Shown piece by piece: positions 6,160 to 13,861 of a stretch of DNA of 19,387 bases. Every line of letters starts with the position of its first letter. Positions within the stretch are counted from its first letter, which is position 1. Below the pieces are notes generated by a model that had not been told where the DNA came from, made no database searches, and saw only the letters and a list, made by a program, of their open reading frames with translations. The translations under genes and the position numbers were made by a program. Origin of the DNA: Candidatus Poseidoniaceae archaeon (lineage in GTDB: Archaea; Thermoplasmatota; Poseidoniia; Poseidoniales; Poseidoniaceae); NCBI GenBank assembly GCA_029250345.1, contig JAQXFL010000063.1, positions 1 to 19,387 of the forward strand, given 5' to 3'.

Positions 6160-7680
6160 ATGGGCACTCTCTCTGTGGCGAAAGAGTATTTTCTCGGCAT
6201 CCCAGGTGCCGTTGTGACAACCCTCAAACAAGCCGATGTAGGCGTTTTCAAACAAGCAGAGACTTGGAAAGCATTTGTTATCGCAGCCCTCATGTTTGTT
6301 ACCATCTCATTCGCTGCTCTTTCGATGTTTGACAGTATGGATGAGATTTTTGCCTCTGATGCAGAACCTGCTCCAATACCGAACATCATTTTTGAATCAT
6401 TGAACCGAACGGGCATCGAATCGAATGTATCAAACGATACCGGATGGATTAACCTTGAAGACTACCGTGGCTCAATTATTATTCTTGATTTCATGGCACA
6501 CGATTGCAGCAATTGCCACGCCGTGCAAGAACACATCGAAATGAAGATGGACGCTTGGCAAGCAAGCGCATCTAATAATGGGACCGATTTGAAGATTTTT
6601 GGTTACGGCGCATGGTATCAAGAATCCCTTGACTATCTGAATGAAAGTTCGGGAACCTATCATGTTCCCGCTTATCCTACTGGACTTGGTAATCTTGATT
6701 CGGCTGTTCTTGAGGATGGTACGACCACCGACCCAGTTCGACTGTTCACCACCGGTGGCGCAGGCCAAATTCCCGTCGTGTTGGTTATCGATCAAGAGGG
6801 CTACATCATTGCTCGAGAGGCCACAGGTACGCCTGCCGATAAATGGGCGAAATTCGACGGTGTGATGAACGAGGCGCTTGAAGGTGATGTGGAAGACACC
6901 ATTTCCAGTCGAATCGCTTGGGAAGAACCAAGCACATCGTATGTTGCGGTTTTCGTCCTTGGAATGGTTCTTTCAATCCTTGTGTACTTCTCACCGTGTG
7001 CTTTCCCTGTCTTGCCGGGGTTCATCTCGTACTACCTCTCACTTGGAGCTCGTGAAGATGAACTCATTGAATCGGGTAAACTTTCCAAATCCATGCCGAG
7101 TTCATGGGTTATTGGTCTTCTATCTGGTCTTGGGATGTGGACCTTCTTTGGTCTCATTGGAATCGTTGCGATTGCCATGGGTGAGGCTTTCTCAACCTCC
7201 GGTCTCATTGGTGTGATTGCCAAGTTTGTGGCTGCACTCTTGATTGTTCTTGGTGTCATTATGTTGCTCGGAATCACATCGCATCTTCTTGGCTTTGTCG
7301 ACCGCTTGGTTCGCAGGTACAGTACCACTGAAGCTGATGACGTGTTTACTCCCCGCCGAAACATGTACTTGTACGGCTTCGGCTATGCTGCTGCATCCAT
7401 TGATTGTACTGCAGCGGCAGTCTTACCATTCGTTTTGTACCTGAGCACTCTTGGTGGCGCTGCTACCGGTGTTGGTATAGGAGGACTCATGCTCGGTTTA
7501 CTCCTTTTGATGGTGTTTGTTACCGTCATGGTCGGCATGGGCCGTCAAGTCATGATCAATTTCCTCAAGCGTGCAACGGGTATGATCAAGCTTGTAGGCT
7601 CTTGGATGATGATTATGGCTGGAATCACGTTAACGATTTATCTGAATCGTCCAGACATTGTTGCAACAGTATTCGGCTAA
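6160..7680 (+). CDS. Membrane thiol-disulfide protein: thioredoxin-like domain fused to CcdA/DsbD membrane domain
   Basis: This 506-residue protein likely carries reducing power across the membrane to thiols outside the cytoplasm. After a 35-residue cytoplasmic head, a membrane helix at about 36-57 leads to an external thioredoxin-like domain (95-240) with the active site CSNC (Cys116, Cys119) and the cis-Pro loop QIPVVLVID (Pro205). A CcdA/DsbD-type membrane domain of about six helices follows from 259. It carries the two expected redox cysteines, Cys280 in YFSPCAFPVLPGF and Cys416 in ASIDCTAAAVLPF. Bacterial DsbD has its thioredoxin domain at the C-terminus, so the order is reversed here. 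The start is supported by the TATA-like element about 28 bases upstream. The stop overlaps the convergent PAP2 gene by four bases. No cytochrome c genes are nearby, so the client is unknown. Confidence 0.85.
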   Translation: MGTLSVAKEYFLGIPGAVVTTLKQADVGVFKQAETWKAFVIAALMFVTISFAALSMFDSMDEIFASDAEPAPIPNIIFESLNRTGIESNVSNDTGWINLEDYRGSIIILDFMAHDCSNCHAVQEHIEMKMDAWQASASNNGTDLKIFGYGAWYQESLDYLNESSGTYHVPAYPTGLGNLDSAVLEDGTTTDPVRLFTTGGAGQIPVVLVIDQEGYIIAREATGTPADKWAKFDGVMNEALEGDVEDTISSRIAWEEPSTSYVAVFVLGMVLSILVYFSPCAFPVLPGFISYYLSLGAREDELIESGKLSKSMPSSWVIGLLSGLGMWTFFGLIGIVAIAMGEAFSTSGLIGVIAKFVAALLIVLGVIMLLGITSHLLGFVDRLVRRYSTTEADDVFTPRRNMYLYGFGYAAASIDCTAAAVLPFVLYLSTLGGAATGVGIGGLMLGLLLLMVFVTVMVGMGRQVMINFLKRATGMIKLVGSWMMIMAGITLTIYLNRPDIVATVFG

Positions 7681-8435
7681 TCTGAGAGCATGAGGTCGTC
7701 AAACTGTTTGTCGCCTTCCTCAGTTTTTAGCAACTCAAGATTTGGTTTCATCCAGTAGACCCAGCCGAGTGCCGTAAGCACCAACGCAGTTGCCACATCC
7801 CAAATGTAGTGCTGTTTTATGACCATAGTTGATACCACCAAAAGAATCCACATGATGAGCAAAAATGCATGAAGGGTTTGGCGTTTGGTCGTTGTTGCTG
7901 GATACCAGTAACGAAGAATGAGGACAACTTGCGTGCTCTGAACAATATGCAAAGATGGCCATGAATTCCAGGGTTCATCAGCATCATGCAAAAATTCGTA
8001 CCATGGTTCCCAATTTGTTCCTTCAACTCCAACGATGAGATGCCTCAAATCAATTTCTACCGGCAAGAGGATGAAGACAAGATTCACCCACCAACAGGTA
8101 ATGAGCATCATTTGATGGAAAACGAGGTTTTGCTTCCACATTGTTTCATTTGCACTACCAAGCCACGCCGCAGCCGGATAGTAAAGATACAACGTGAGGT
8201 AAGGTAGAATCATCCATGCAATAAAGGGCAAATCAATATCGAGTTGAATTGTAGGGTCAAAAGCAACCAAATCACGATGGTTTGCAAGCCGATTAATGGC
8301 GGTATAAGGGAGCGCTGCAAAAAATGTCAAACCGATGAGAATGGCGTACGTTATTCGCCTTCCTCCGAAGGTATGGCGATTCTGCCAGTGTGGTCTCCAT
8401 ACCTTCCACGGTAGAGATCCCCATGTCAGGCGCAT
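7677..8435 (-). CDS. PAP2-superfamily membrane protein, AUR1 (inositol phosphorylceramide synthase)-like
   Basis: This is a 252-residue polytopic membrane protein of the PAP2 phosphatase/phosphotransferase superfamily. The catalytic motifs are NSWPSLHIV (Ser161, His163) and VIKQHYIWDVATA (nucleophile His209, Asp213). The second motif has the KQHYxxDV form of the AUR1/PAP2_3 branch rather than the SRxxxxxH form of classical phosphatases. About six hydrophobic helices lie at roughly 28-46, 72-92, 104-124, 164-178, 187-205 and 212-228. Members move phospho-headgroups between lipids or remove lipid phosphate; the substrate here cannot be read. A TATA-like TTTATTTT lies 22-29 bases before the ATG, so it is likely transcribed on its own. 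Its stop overlaps that of the thioredoxin-CcdA gene by four bases. Confidence 0.8.
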   Translation of the reverse strand: MRLTWGSLPWKVWRPHWQNRHTFGGRRITYAILIGLTFFAALPYTAINRLANHRDLVAFDPTIQLDIDLPFIAWMILPYLTLYLYYPAAAWLGSANETMWKQNLVFHQMMLITCWWVNLVFILLPVEIDLRHLIVGVEGTNWEPWYEFLHDADEPWNSWPSLHIVQSTQVVLILRYWYPATTTKRQTLHAFLLIMWILLVVSTMVIKQHYIWDVATALVLTALGWVYWMKPNLELLKTEEGDKQFDDLMLSD

Positions 8436-8456
8436 GGGCTTTGCTGGACCAAGCCG

Positions 8457-8464
8457 AAAATAAA
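8457..8464 (-). promoter_or_regulatory. TATA-like element of the PAP2 gene
   Basis: On the minus strand TTTATTTT lies 22-29 bases upstream of the ATG at 8435, in the short gap after the SPFH gene. Its position fits a leaderless transcript. Confidence 0.45.
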
Positions 8465-8491
8465 TCTATTTCATGTTCAAGCGTAGAAGCG

Positions 8492-9703
8492 TTATTCTTG
8501 TACTGCACCACAGTGGGGGCATGCTTTCCAGTCAGGCATCAATGCGGCATTGCATTGGTTGCACGATGTTGACATAGGAGGTGTAGGTTCTGTACTCGAT
8601 TCGCTGCCATCGATTGCTTTCTGAGCGGTTTGCTGACGGAGGAATTCTTGCATCACTTCAGGAGTGAGGGCACCTTGAGCAGCAGCCATTTCCATCATTT
8701 TCATCTGAATTTCATTTTGCTTTTCCATTCGTTGATCTTGATGTTCTTGACTCTGCTGGACTCGGTCTCGCTTACGGGCCTGAACTTGTTCAAACAGTTC
8801 CATTGCCTGAGCGGTCTTGTGGGATGATTCCTTCATACGTAAATCCGCTTTACCTTGGTCTCTGGCTAATTCTGCTTCCCAAACCGCTTCTTGCTTTCGT
8901 AATTCAAGCAATTCTGATTCTGCTTGTATCGTGACTTCACCGTGCTTCTTGGCACGTTCAACGTTCACTTCGCATTCAATTCTGCGAAGAGTTGCTGCTT
9001 CGCGAATCGCAATTCGCTCCATCAAAGCATCCGCATTGGCGCCTTCAGTTTGAGTCGCAATGTCGAGGTCAGCCCGAAGTTTCTGCAACTTTTCTTGGTC
9101 GGTCCTGTCCGTCGAGATATACGCTCGAAGGAATGTGAATCCGAGGTTAGAGAACGTTTGTCGCATTTCAACTTCGGTATGCATCTCGAGGTGTTCTTGG
9201 AACTCTGGGCTTCGGAGTTCCTCTGCGTTTGAGCAGTTGGCCATTGCGGGCGCAATGCACCGTGTCGCAATTTCATTGGCAATGAGTCCCACCAATGCGT
9301 TTCGGTCGAGAAGTGGGGCGCTGTTGGCAAAGACATTCAACAGTTTAGGAATGTCTTCTTTTCGGAGCTGCACCTTCAAATGCATAAGTCCAGTTGCTGC
9401 AGAACCGTTTTTCATGGCTGCATTGAAAGGTATTCCAAGGTCCACCGGGCCAGTTATTGCAAACAGCATTCGTCGGTCAGTTGCGGTACCCCCCATCAAG
9501 TCAGCAATATGCCGCCCAAGGCCTCCTCCGATGTTTCGAACAATTTTCTCAGAAACGATATCTCCAATACGTCCATCGATGATGAATGCACAAGCTTCGT
9601 TTGGCTTCAACACCACTTGCCTTGCTTTCCAAGTTTTGATATCGTTGCCATCAACTAACCTTGCTATTATGTTTGGATTGCTTCGCCACTTGTAATTCGT
9701 CAT
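8492..9703 (-). CDS. SPFH-domain protein with long coiled coil and C-terminal zinc ribbon
   Basis: This is a 403-residue protein. Residues about 15-200 form an SPFH/band-7-like domain of the YdjI ('virion core protein', COG4260) type. Residues 200-345 are a highly charged helix rich in Glu, Arg, Lys and Gln that should form a coiled coil. A Ser/Thr/Pro linker leads to a zinc ribbon with Cys381, Cys384, Cys395 and Cys398 (CNQC and CPHCG). There is no transmembrane segment, so any membrane contact would be peripheral. SPFH proteins typically oligomerise into membrane-associated rings or scaffolds. ATG at 9703 is preferred over the in-frame GTG at 9709, which would overlap the stop of the upstream gene. 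That upstream helical gene ends two bases before this ATG, so the pair is probably one operon. The cellular role is unknown. Confidence 0.8.
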   Translation of the reverse strand: MTNYKWRSNPNIIARLVDGNDIKTWKARQVVLKPNEACAFIIDGRIGDIVSEKIVRNIGGGLGRHIADLMGGTATDRRMLFAITGPVDLGIPFNAAMKNGSAATGLMHLKVQLRKEDIPKLLNVFANSAPLLDRNALVGLIANEIATRCIAPAMANCSNAEELRSPEFQEHLEMHTEVEMRQTFSNLGFTFLRAYISTDRTDQEKLQKLRADLDIATQTEGANADALMERIAIREAATLRRIECEVNVERAKKHGEVTIQAESELLELRKQEAVWEAELARDQGKADLRMKESSHKTAQAMELFEQVQARKRDRVQQSQEHQDQRMEKQNEIQMKMMEMAAAQGALTPEVMQEFLRQQTAQKAIDGSESSTEPTPPMSTSCNQCNAALMPDWKACPHCGAVQE

Positions 9704-9705
9704 AT

Positions 9706-10245
9706 TCACACCTTCTTCTTTTGTCGCAGTCCATCAAGGACAGTTGCACGAGCGCTGAAGTAGCCTCTCGAACTTGTCATCATTTGCTCGCATTGGCGAA
9801 TGAGGGATTTGATCTCATCCTCTTCTTTACCTGCAGAAAAGGCGTGTTCCACACTGTTGGAGATGTTGACTCCCTTGGTCATCATTTCAATGACGTCGTG
9901 GTCGTGTTTGATGAGTTTCTTCAGAACGGAAATGGAGGCAGAACTTTGTCCGGAAAAGAAAGCATGAGACATTCCAGTCGGGGATTTGTCAACATCTTCG
10001 ATGAGTTGGTCAATCGTGTTGCAACACGCTTTAGCAGCCTTGGCAATGGCTATTTTCTTTTCACGGAACGCATTGTCATGAACATTGAGCAAATGGTTTC
10101 GAGCACGAGTGCCACACCGTTGAATCTCTTCGCGAATTGCAAGGTCTGCTGCACGACGCTTTCCTTTTGTGTAACCTTCGTATCCTGAAAGTACCATTTG
10201 AATTCCCCTTACATACGGGAGCACATCGAGCGGGGTTCCTACCAT
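9706..10245 (-). CDS. Unrecognised helical protein, partner of the SPFH gene
   Basis: I do not recognise this 179-residue protein. It is largely helical and rich in Lys, Ala and Ser, with Cys residues scattered and not paired as a metal site. After a short hydrophobic start (VGTPLDVLPYVRGIQMVLSGYEGYTKGKRRAAD), two long amphipathic helices follow, with SGQSSASIS as a likely turn near the middle. It ends in a run of Lys. There is no signal peptide and no clear transmembrane span. The frame extends to a TTG at 10254, but the ATG at 10245 is the better start and has a TATA-like element about 35 bases before it. Its TGA lies two bases before the SPFH start, so the products probably act together, perhaps as a helical adaptor to the SPFH assembly. 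That role is inferred only from linkage. Confidence 0.65.
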   Translation of the reverse strand: MVGTPLDVLPYVRGIQMVLSGYEGYTKGKRRAADLAIREEIQRCGTRARNHLLNVHDNAFREKKIAIAKAAKACCNTIDQLIEDVDKSPTGMSHAFFSGQSSASISVLKKLIKHDHDVIEMMTKGVNISNSVEHAFSAGKEEDEIKSLIRQCEQMMTSSRGYFSARATVLDGLRQKKKV

Positions 10246-10275
10246 GTTGACCAATTGTTAATGGCACTGACCCAC

Positions 10276-10282
10276 TTATTAT
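10276..10282 (-). promoter_or_regulatory. TATA-like element of the helical protein-SPFH unit
   Basis: On the minus strand ATAATAA lies 31-37 bases before ATG 10245, within the 73-base gap after thiQ. It suggests that the SPFH unit has its own promoter with a leader of only about 5-10 bases, rather than depending on read-through from the thi genes. Confidence 0.5.
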
Positions 10283-10318
10283 GCTATCCATGGGGTACTC
10301 GGGGCTCCCACATCCCCT

Positions 10319-10951
10319 TTACTCGTTTGAGTGTGTAATTTCACTCCACAGCAGAATTCTGTCTGCGATGGTTTCCGCTTCTTCAGGATCGTGTGTCACG
10401 TGAATTGCTGCGATGTTTTTTGAACGCAGTATCTCTCTGGTATCTTGAGCTATCTTTCTGCGGCTTGCTAAGTCAAGTGCTGAGAAGGGTTCATCCAGAA
10501 GTAAGAGGTTTGGTTGGTTCAAAAGTGCCCGTACGACTGCAACTCTTTGTGCTTCACCGCCTGACAGATTTTCGATTTTACGTGACGAAAACCCTTCCAA
10601 TCCAACCAACCGGAGTTCATCTTGAATGATTTGTTTACGTTCTTTTCGAGACATTTTGCTTTCCAAACCCAAAGCCACATTTCCTTCTACGTTGAGATGG
10701 GGGTAGAGAACCGGCTTCTGAAACACATAACCGATGGAACGTCGAGATTCATTGGGATGGATTATTTCCCCATCCTCGACCGATTCAAGCCCGGTAATCA
10801 TACGCAGCAGCGTTGATTTTCCACAGCCACTGGGGCCGAGGAGAGCAACGATTTCACCGTCTTGGACATCAAAACTAAGGCGTTCGAATACGTTCACATC
10901 ACCAAATCTTTTTCCAAGTTCTTTGACATTCAAAATATGTTTCTTTTTCAT
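10319..10951 (-). CDS. thiQ: ABC transporter ATPase, ThiQ-like
   Basis: This is the ATP-hydrolysing subunit of the importer encoded by this cluster, 210 residues long. It shows Walker A GPSGCGKST (39-47), the Q-loop VFQKPVLYPH (Gln78), signature LSGGEAQRVAVVRAL from 129, Walker B LLLLDEPFSALD (149-160) and the H-loop His187 in HVTHDPEE. It is short and lacks the C-terminal regulatory domain of sugar and iron importers such as MalK or FbpC, as ThiQ does. The TGA of the permease and the ATG of this gene share one base (TGATG), so translation is coupled. The in-frame TTG before the ATG is not needed. The thiamine assignment rests on the neighbours; alone it could serve another small-molecule importer. 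Confidence 0.85.
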   Translation of the reverse strand: MKKKHILNVKELGKRFGDVNVFERLSFDVQDGEIVALLGPSGCGKSTLLRMITGLESVEDGEIIHPNESRRSIGYVFQKPVLYPHLNVEGNVALGLESKMSRKERKQIIQDELRLVGLEGFSSRKIENLSGGEAQRVAVVRALLNQPNLLLLDEPFSALDLASRRKIAQDTREILRSKNIAAIHVTHDPEEAETIADRILLWSEITHSNE

Positions 10952-12711
10952 CAAAATCCACTCCTATCGCTTGATTCTCGAAATCTTTCTGCAAGGAAGA
11001 ACAATCCGAAGGTCAGAAGCATCAGCATGGTTGAAGCTGCCATTGCGGTAGGGTATATGATCGGGTCGAACATCGGCCGTCCCATAAGTTGGTCAATGAC
11101 GATGGAAAGTGTGTCCCAGGAGCCAGAACGCACGAGTAGCCACGAGGCACCAAACTCCCCAAGAGAGAAAGCAAGCGTGAGTGAACCCGCAACAACTGCA
11201 GGGCCACGAAGAAACATGAGTGTCCCATGGTACCAAGTTCGAAGTGGATTCATCTTCAAAAGTTGACATTGTTCGGCATATTTTGGGTCAAGAGTTGCGT
11301 ATGCGGGCAACATGACACGGACTACGAACGGGACGGTGAGAAGAACATGAGGGTATACAGGGAGGAAGAACCAATTGAACATTTGAGGATACCATCGTAA
11401 ACCACCAAGAAGAACTCCTAAGCCAACCATCAATGCGGAAATCGCAAGTGGCAGCATACAGAAAAGGTCCAATGAGCGTGAGGATTTCTTCCAACCAAAG
11501 GTGTCCAGTTTGTGAATGGTCGATGCCAATATCCAACCGAGTGGAAGCGCAATAAGGAGTGTAGCCAATGCGTAGATCACCGAATTCAGCATTGCCTCGT
11601 TGACTCCCATCGTCGAAAGGTCTCCTGTCCATGCATTCTTCCAGCCTTGCAACGACCATTCCGTTTGAACAGCGCCTTCTGAGATTGTTCGAATTTGAAA
11701 AGAAGATGTAATCGTCGACAAAAAAGGCAGTGCGGTGAACACGAGTCCTAACCCTAGAATGAGCCTTGCTCTGTAAGTAGGGTGTCCGTGGTGTTCGCGT
11801 ACACCTTGTTCACTGAGCAACGACAATCGGCGAGTGTAGCGTTTTTGTAACGAACCAGTGATGGCCAGAGTCAGCAGGAGGATGAAGAATTGCATCAGTG
11901 CTACAGAGTATACCAGTTCACTTGAGTCGATACGGTATCCTGCAATTCCCGCCGACGAACCAGCTTCTGCCATGAGTGACTCGAGTGTATTGCTGTTCGG
12001 TGTGAGCCATTTGACCAGCGCGAACGATGTGAAAGAGAAAAGGAAACTTAGAACTCCAGCGCACAAGACTGCAGGGCCAAGAATCGGTATCCATAGTGTT
12101 TGAAGACGTTTCATCTTGCTCTTTCCAGAAGGCAGTACAGAGAGTTGTTCTTCCCATGCTGGGTCGAGAGTGGAGAGTGTTGGTTCGATAAAACGTATCA
12201 TCAGTGACAGGTTAAACCATGCATGTGCGAGAATTAGGGCAAAGAAATGGCCAGGGTGGTTCCATCCGGAAAGTTCAGCAAAAGACCCGACAATTCCGGT
12301 TTCAAGCCGTAAATCTATTCCAATTTTGGAGAGCATCCCCCCGTCTCGAATGAGACTTAAGAAACCCATTGCGGCTACAATCGAAGGTGTAACAAACGGA
12401 ACGGCGAGAAAGGCGCGAACGATTCGAACTCTCCTCCATCGGTAACGGCTCAAACACCACGCAACTGGTAATCCGATGAGGATGGTGAGTATGGCAGATG
12501 CAAGCGCCTCAACGAGAGTGAACCGGAGTGCTTCGGTGGCGCCATTGGATGAATGAAAACGGAGAATGGCGTCCAAAGCGTTCCAACTCGTGACTTGATT
12601 CAATCGGAGAATGGCATAGATGAAAGGGATTGTTGCCCCCAAAATAAAGACGGCGACTACAACTGAACGCAGACCTTTGTCGCCTGGCAACACCATCGTC
12701 TTTGAAGACAC
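10951..12711 (-). CDS. thiP: ABC transporter permease, fused two-domain ThiP-like
   Basis: This membrane subunit carries two permease domains in one chain, as ThiP and FbpB do, with about 12 helices in total. Each half has the cytoplasmic loop that docks on the ATPase: EEQLSVLPSGKSKMKRL in the first half and AEQCQLLKMNPLRTWYHG in the second. In the second loop Asn stands where Gly is usual. The chain has about 586 residues, slightly longer than ThiP of enterobacteria. I place the start at GTG 12711, which follows a GAGGT site by seven bases and lies just after the stop of the binding-protein gene. An ATG at 12696 and a TTG at 12747 are alternatives; the TTG would overlap the upstream gene by 22 bases. 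It sits between thiB and thiQ. Confidence 0.85.
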   Translation of the reverse strand: MSSKTMVLPGDKGLRSVVVAVFILGATIPFIYAILRLNQVTSWNALDAILRFHSSNGATEALRFTLVEALASAILTILIGLPVAWCLSRYRWRRVRIVRAFLAVPFVTPSIVAAMGFLSLIRDGGMLSKIGIDLRLETGIVGSFAELSGWNHPGHFFALILAHAWFNLSLMIRFIEPTLSTLDPAWEEQLSVLPSGKSKMKRLQTLWIPILGPAVLCAGVLSFLFSFTSFALVKWLTPNSNTLESLMAEAGSSAGIAGYRIDSSELVYSVALMQFFILLLTLAITGSLQKRYTRRLSLLSEQGVREHHGHPTYRARLILGLGLVFTALPFLSTITSSFQIRTISEGAVQTEWSLQGWKNAWTGDLSTMGVNEAMLNSVIYALATLLIALPLGWILASTIHKLDTFGWKKSSRSLDLFCMLPLAISALMVGLGVLLGGLRWYPQMFNWFFLPVYPHVLLTVPFVVRVMLPAYATLDPKYAEQCQLLKMNPLRTWYHGTLMFLRGPAVVAGSLTLAFSLGEFGASWLLVRSGSWDTLSIVIDQLMGRPMFDPIIYPTAMAASTMLMLLTFGLFFLAERFRESSDRSGF

Positions 12712-12725
12712 ATCGAAAACCTCGA

Positions 12726-13859
12726 TTACTGTGTGGCTGCTTGCCAATCAACCAGCCACCGCTCCATGTTTTGTTCAATGATGTCGTTGGTGATTGAGGA
12801 GTCAGTGTTTATCCTGTCTGAATGGTGACGGTAGCCGTTGGTTTCAGGCAGGTCACTGCCCGCTATTACAGAATACATGGAGTTGTATTCTGGCATGTTG
12901 ACGTTGACCTCTGGTGAAGTGAGGTATTCGATGAACTGTCGTGCGGCATCAATCTCGGCAGCACCATGGATGACGCCTGCATATTCGACTTGATGGAACG
13001 ATGACTTTGGTAGCGTCAGAGAAGTTGAATGCGTATAATTTTCGGCAAAGTAGGCTTCGACACCTGGTGAATGACAATAGGAGACCGTCATGAAAGCACC
13101 ACCGATGTACCCTTCAGTGTATTCTCCGTAACCTCCTGTGTAGTAGGTCGTATAGGATTCAGTCCATCCAGAGGTGAATATTGCTCCATTGTCAGCGATG
13201 GCTTTCCACCACTCTGACATGTTGCCACGTTCTGCGTTCGCTTCCACAGAGAAGTAATCGTAAGTGGCCACCAAGAACGCTCTACCCGGTGAAGAAGAAA
13301 TTGGAGATGGGAATGCCAATTTCCCGTTCCATTCCGGTTCTGTCAAATTCCAAAGGCTTGTGGGGACGCTTATGTTTGATGTCTCCAAAGCATCTTCGTC
13401 ATAATTGAGGCATACATCTCCTTCATCAAATGGTAACGCCATCGGCCCGTCATAGAATTCTTGCGAGGATTGAGTTAGGTTCTCTGAGGTTGTGTTGTGT
13501 TCGATAAGCAGACAATTCTCGAGTGCTGTAGGAAGATAGGTATTGTCCAATCCGAGCATGAGATCTGCCTGAGGTGCCATTTGTGTCAGCATCATCTGGT
13601 CTAGGATTCCACCGGCATCGTCGGTTCGAATAATTTCGACTTGAATACCAGTTTGATTGATGAATTGTTCAATGAGTTCATTTGAATACCCTTGGAATAT
13701 GTCGTAGGTTAGGATTTTTAATGTACCATCTGATTCACGTATTTGGACACTTGATTCACATGCATTTTCACTTTTGATATCAGCAAGTTGTTCCGCCGTG
13801 AGGCAACCGCTGAGTGAAACACACAGCAACATGCAGAGAACTGAGAGAATTGCTTTCAT
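12726..13859 (-). CDS. thiB: Thiamine-type ABC substrate-binding lipoprotein, ThiB-like
   Basis: This is a 377-residue extracellular solute-binding protein. Residues 1-18 are a signal peptide ending in the lipobox LSGC, so Cys19 is the likely lipid anchor. LKILTYDIF starts the mature domain, and the stretch QADLMLGLDNTYLPTALEN matches the DVVLGLDN region of thiamine-binding proteins. SSPGRAFLVATYDYF and AFMTVSYCHSPGVEAYFAEN match the two ligand-side segments of ThiB. An aromatic stretch YTTYYTGGYGEYTEGY near residue 240 is well placed to line the pocket. Iron(III)-binding FbpA proteins share the fold, but the TYD opening and the adjacent ThiR favour thiamine or a precursor. It starts two bases after thiR and precedes thiP. 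No thiamine biosynthesis gene is in the window. Confidence 0.85.
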   Translation of the reverse strand: MKAILSVLCMLLCVSLSGCLTAEQLADIKSENACESSVQIRESDGTLKILTYDIFQGYSNELIEQFINQTGIQVEIIRTDDAGGILDQMMLTQMAPQADLMLGLDNTYLPTALENCLLIEHNTTSENLTQSSQEFYDGPMALPFDEGDVCLNYDEDALETSNISVPTSLWNLTEPEWNGKLAFPSPISSSPGRAFLVATYDYFSVEANAERGNMSEWWKAIADNGAIFTSGWTESYTTYYTGGYGEYTEGYIGGAFMTVSYCHSPGVEAYFAENYTHSTSLTLPKSSFHQVEYAGVIHGAAEIDAARQFIEYLTSPEVNVNMPEYNSMYSVIAGSDLPETNGYRHHSDRINTDSSITNDIIEQNMERWLVDWQAATQ

Positions 13860-13861
13860 GC

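Noticed and set aside
9060..9695. 211-residue open frame on the plus strand
   Set aside because: It is antisense to the SPFH gene; its Ser/Arg/Phe-rich composition is a shadow of the coding strand, and the SPFH protein has recognisable domains.
12712..12747. TTG start of the ThiP-like permease overlapping thiB by 22 bases
   Set aside because: It has a poor start codon and no SD; GTG 12711 has GAGGT at good distance just after the thiB stop.
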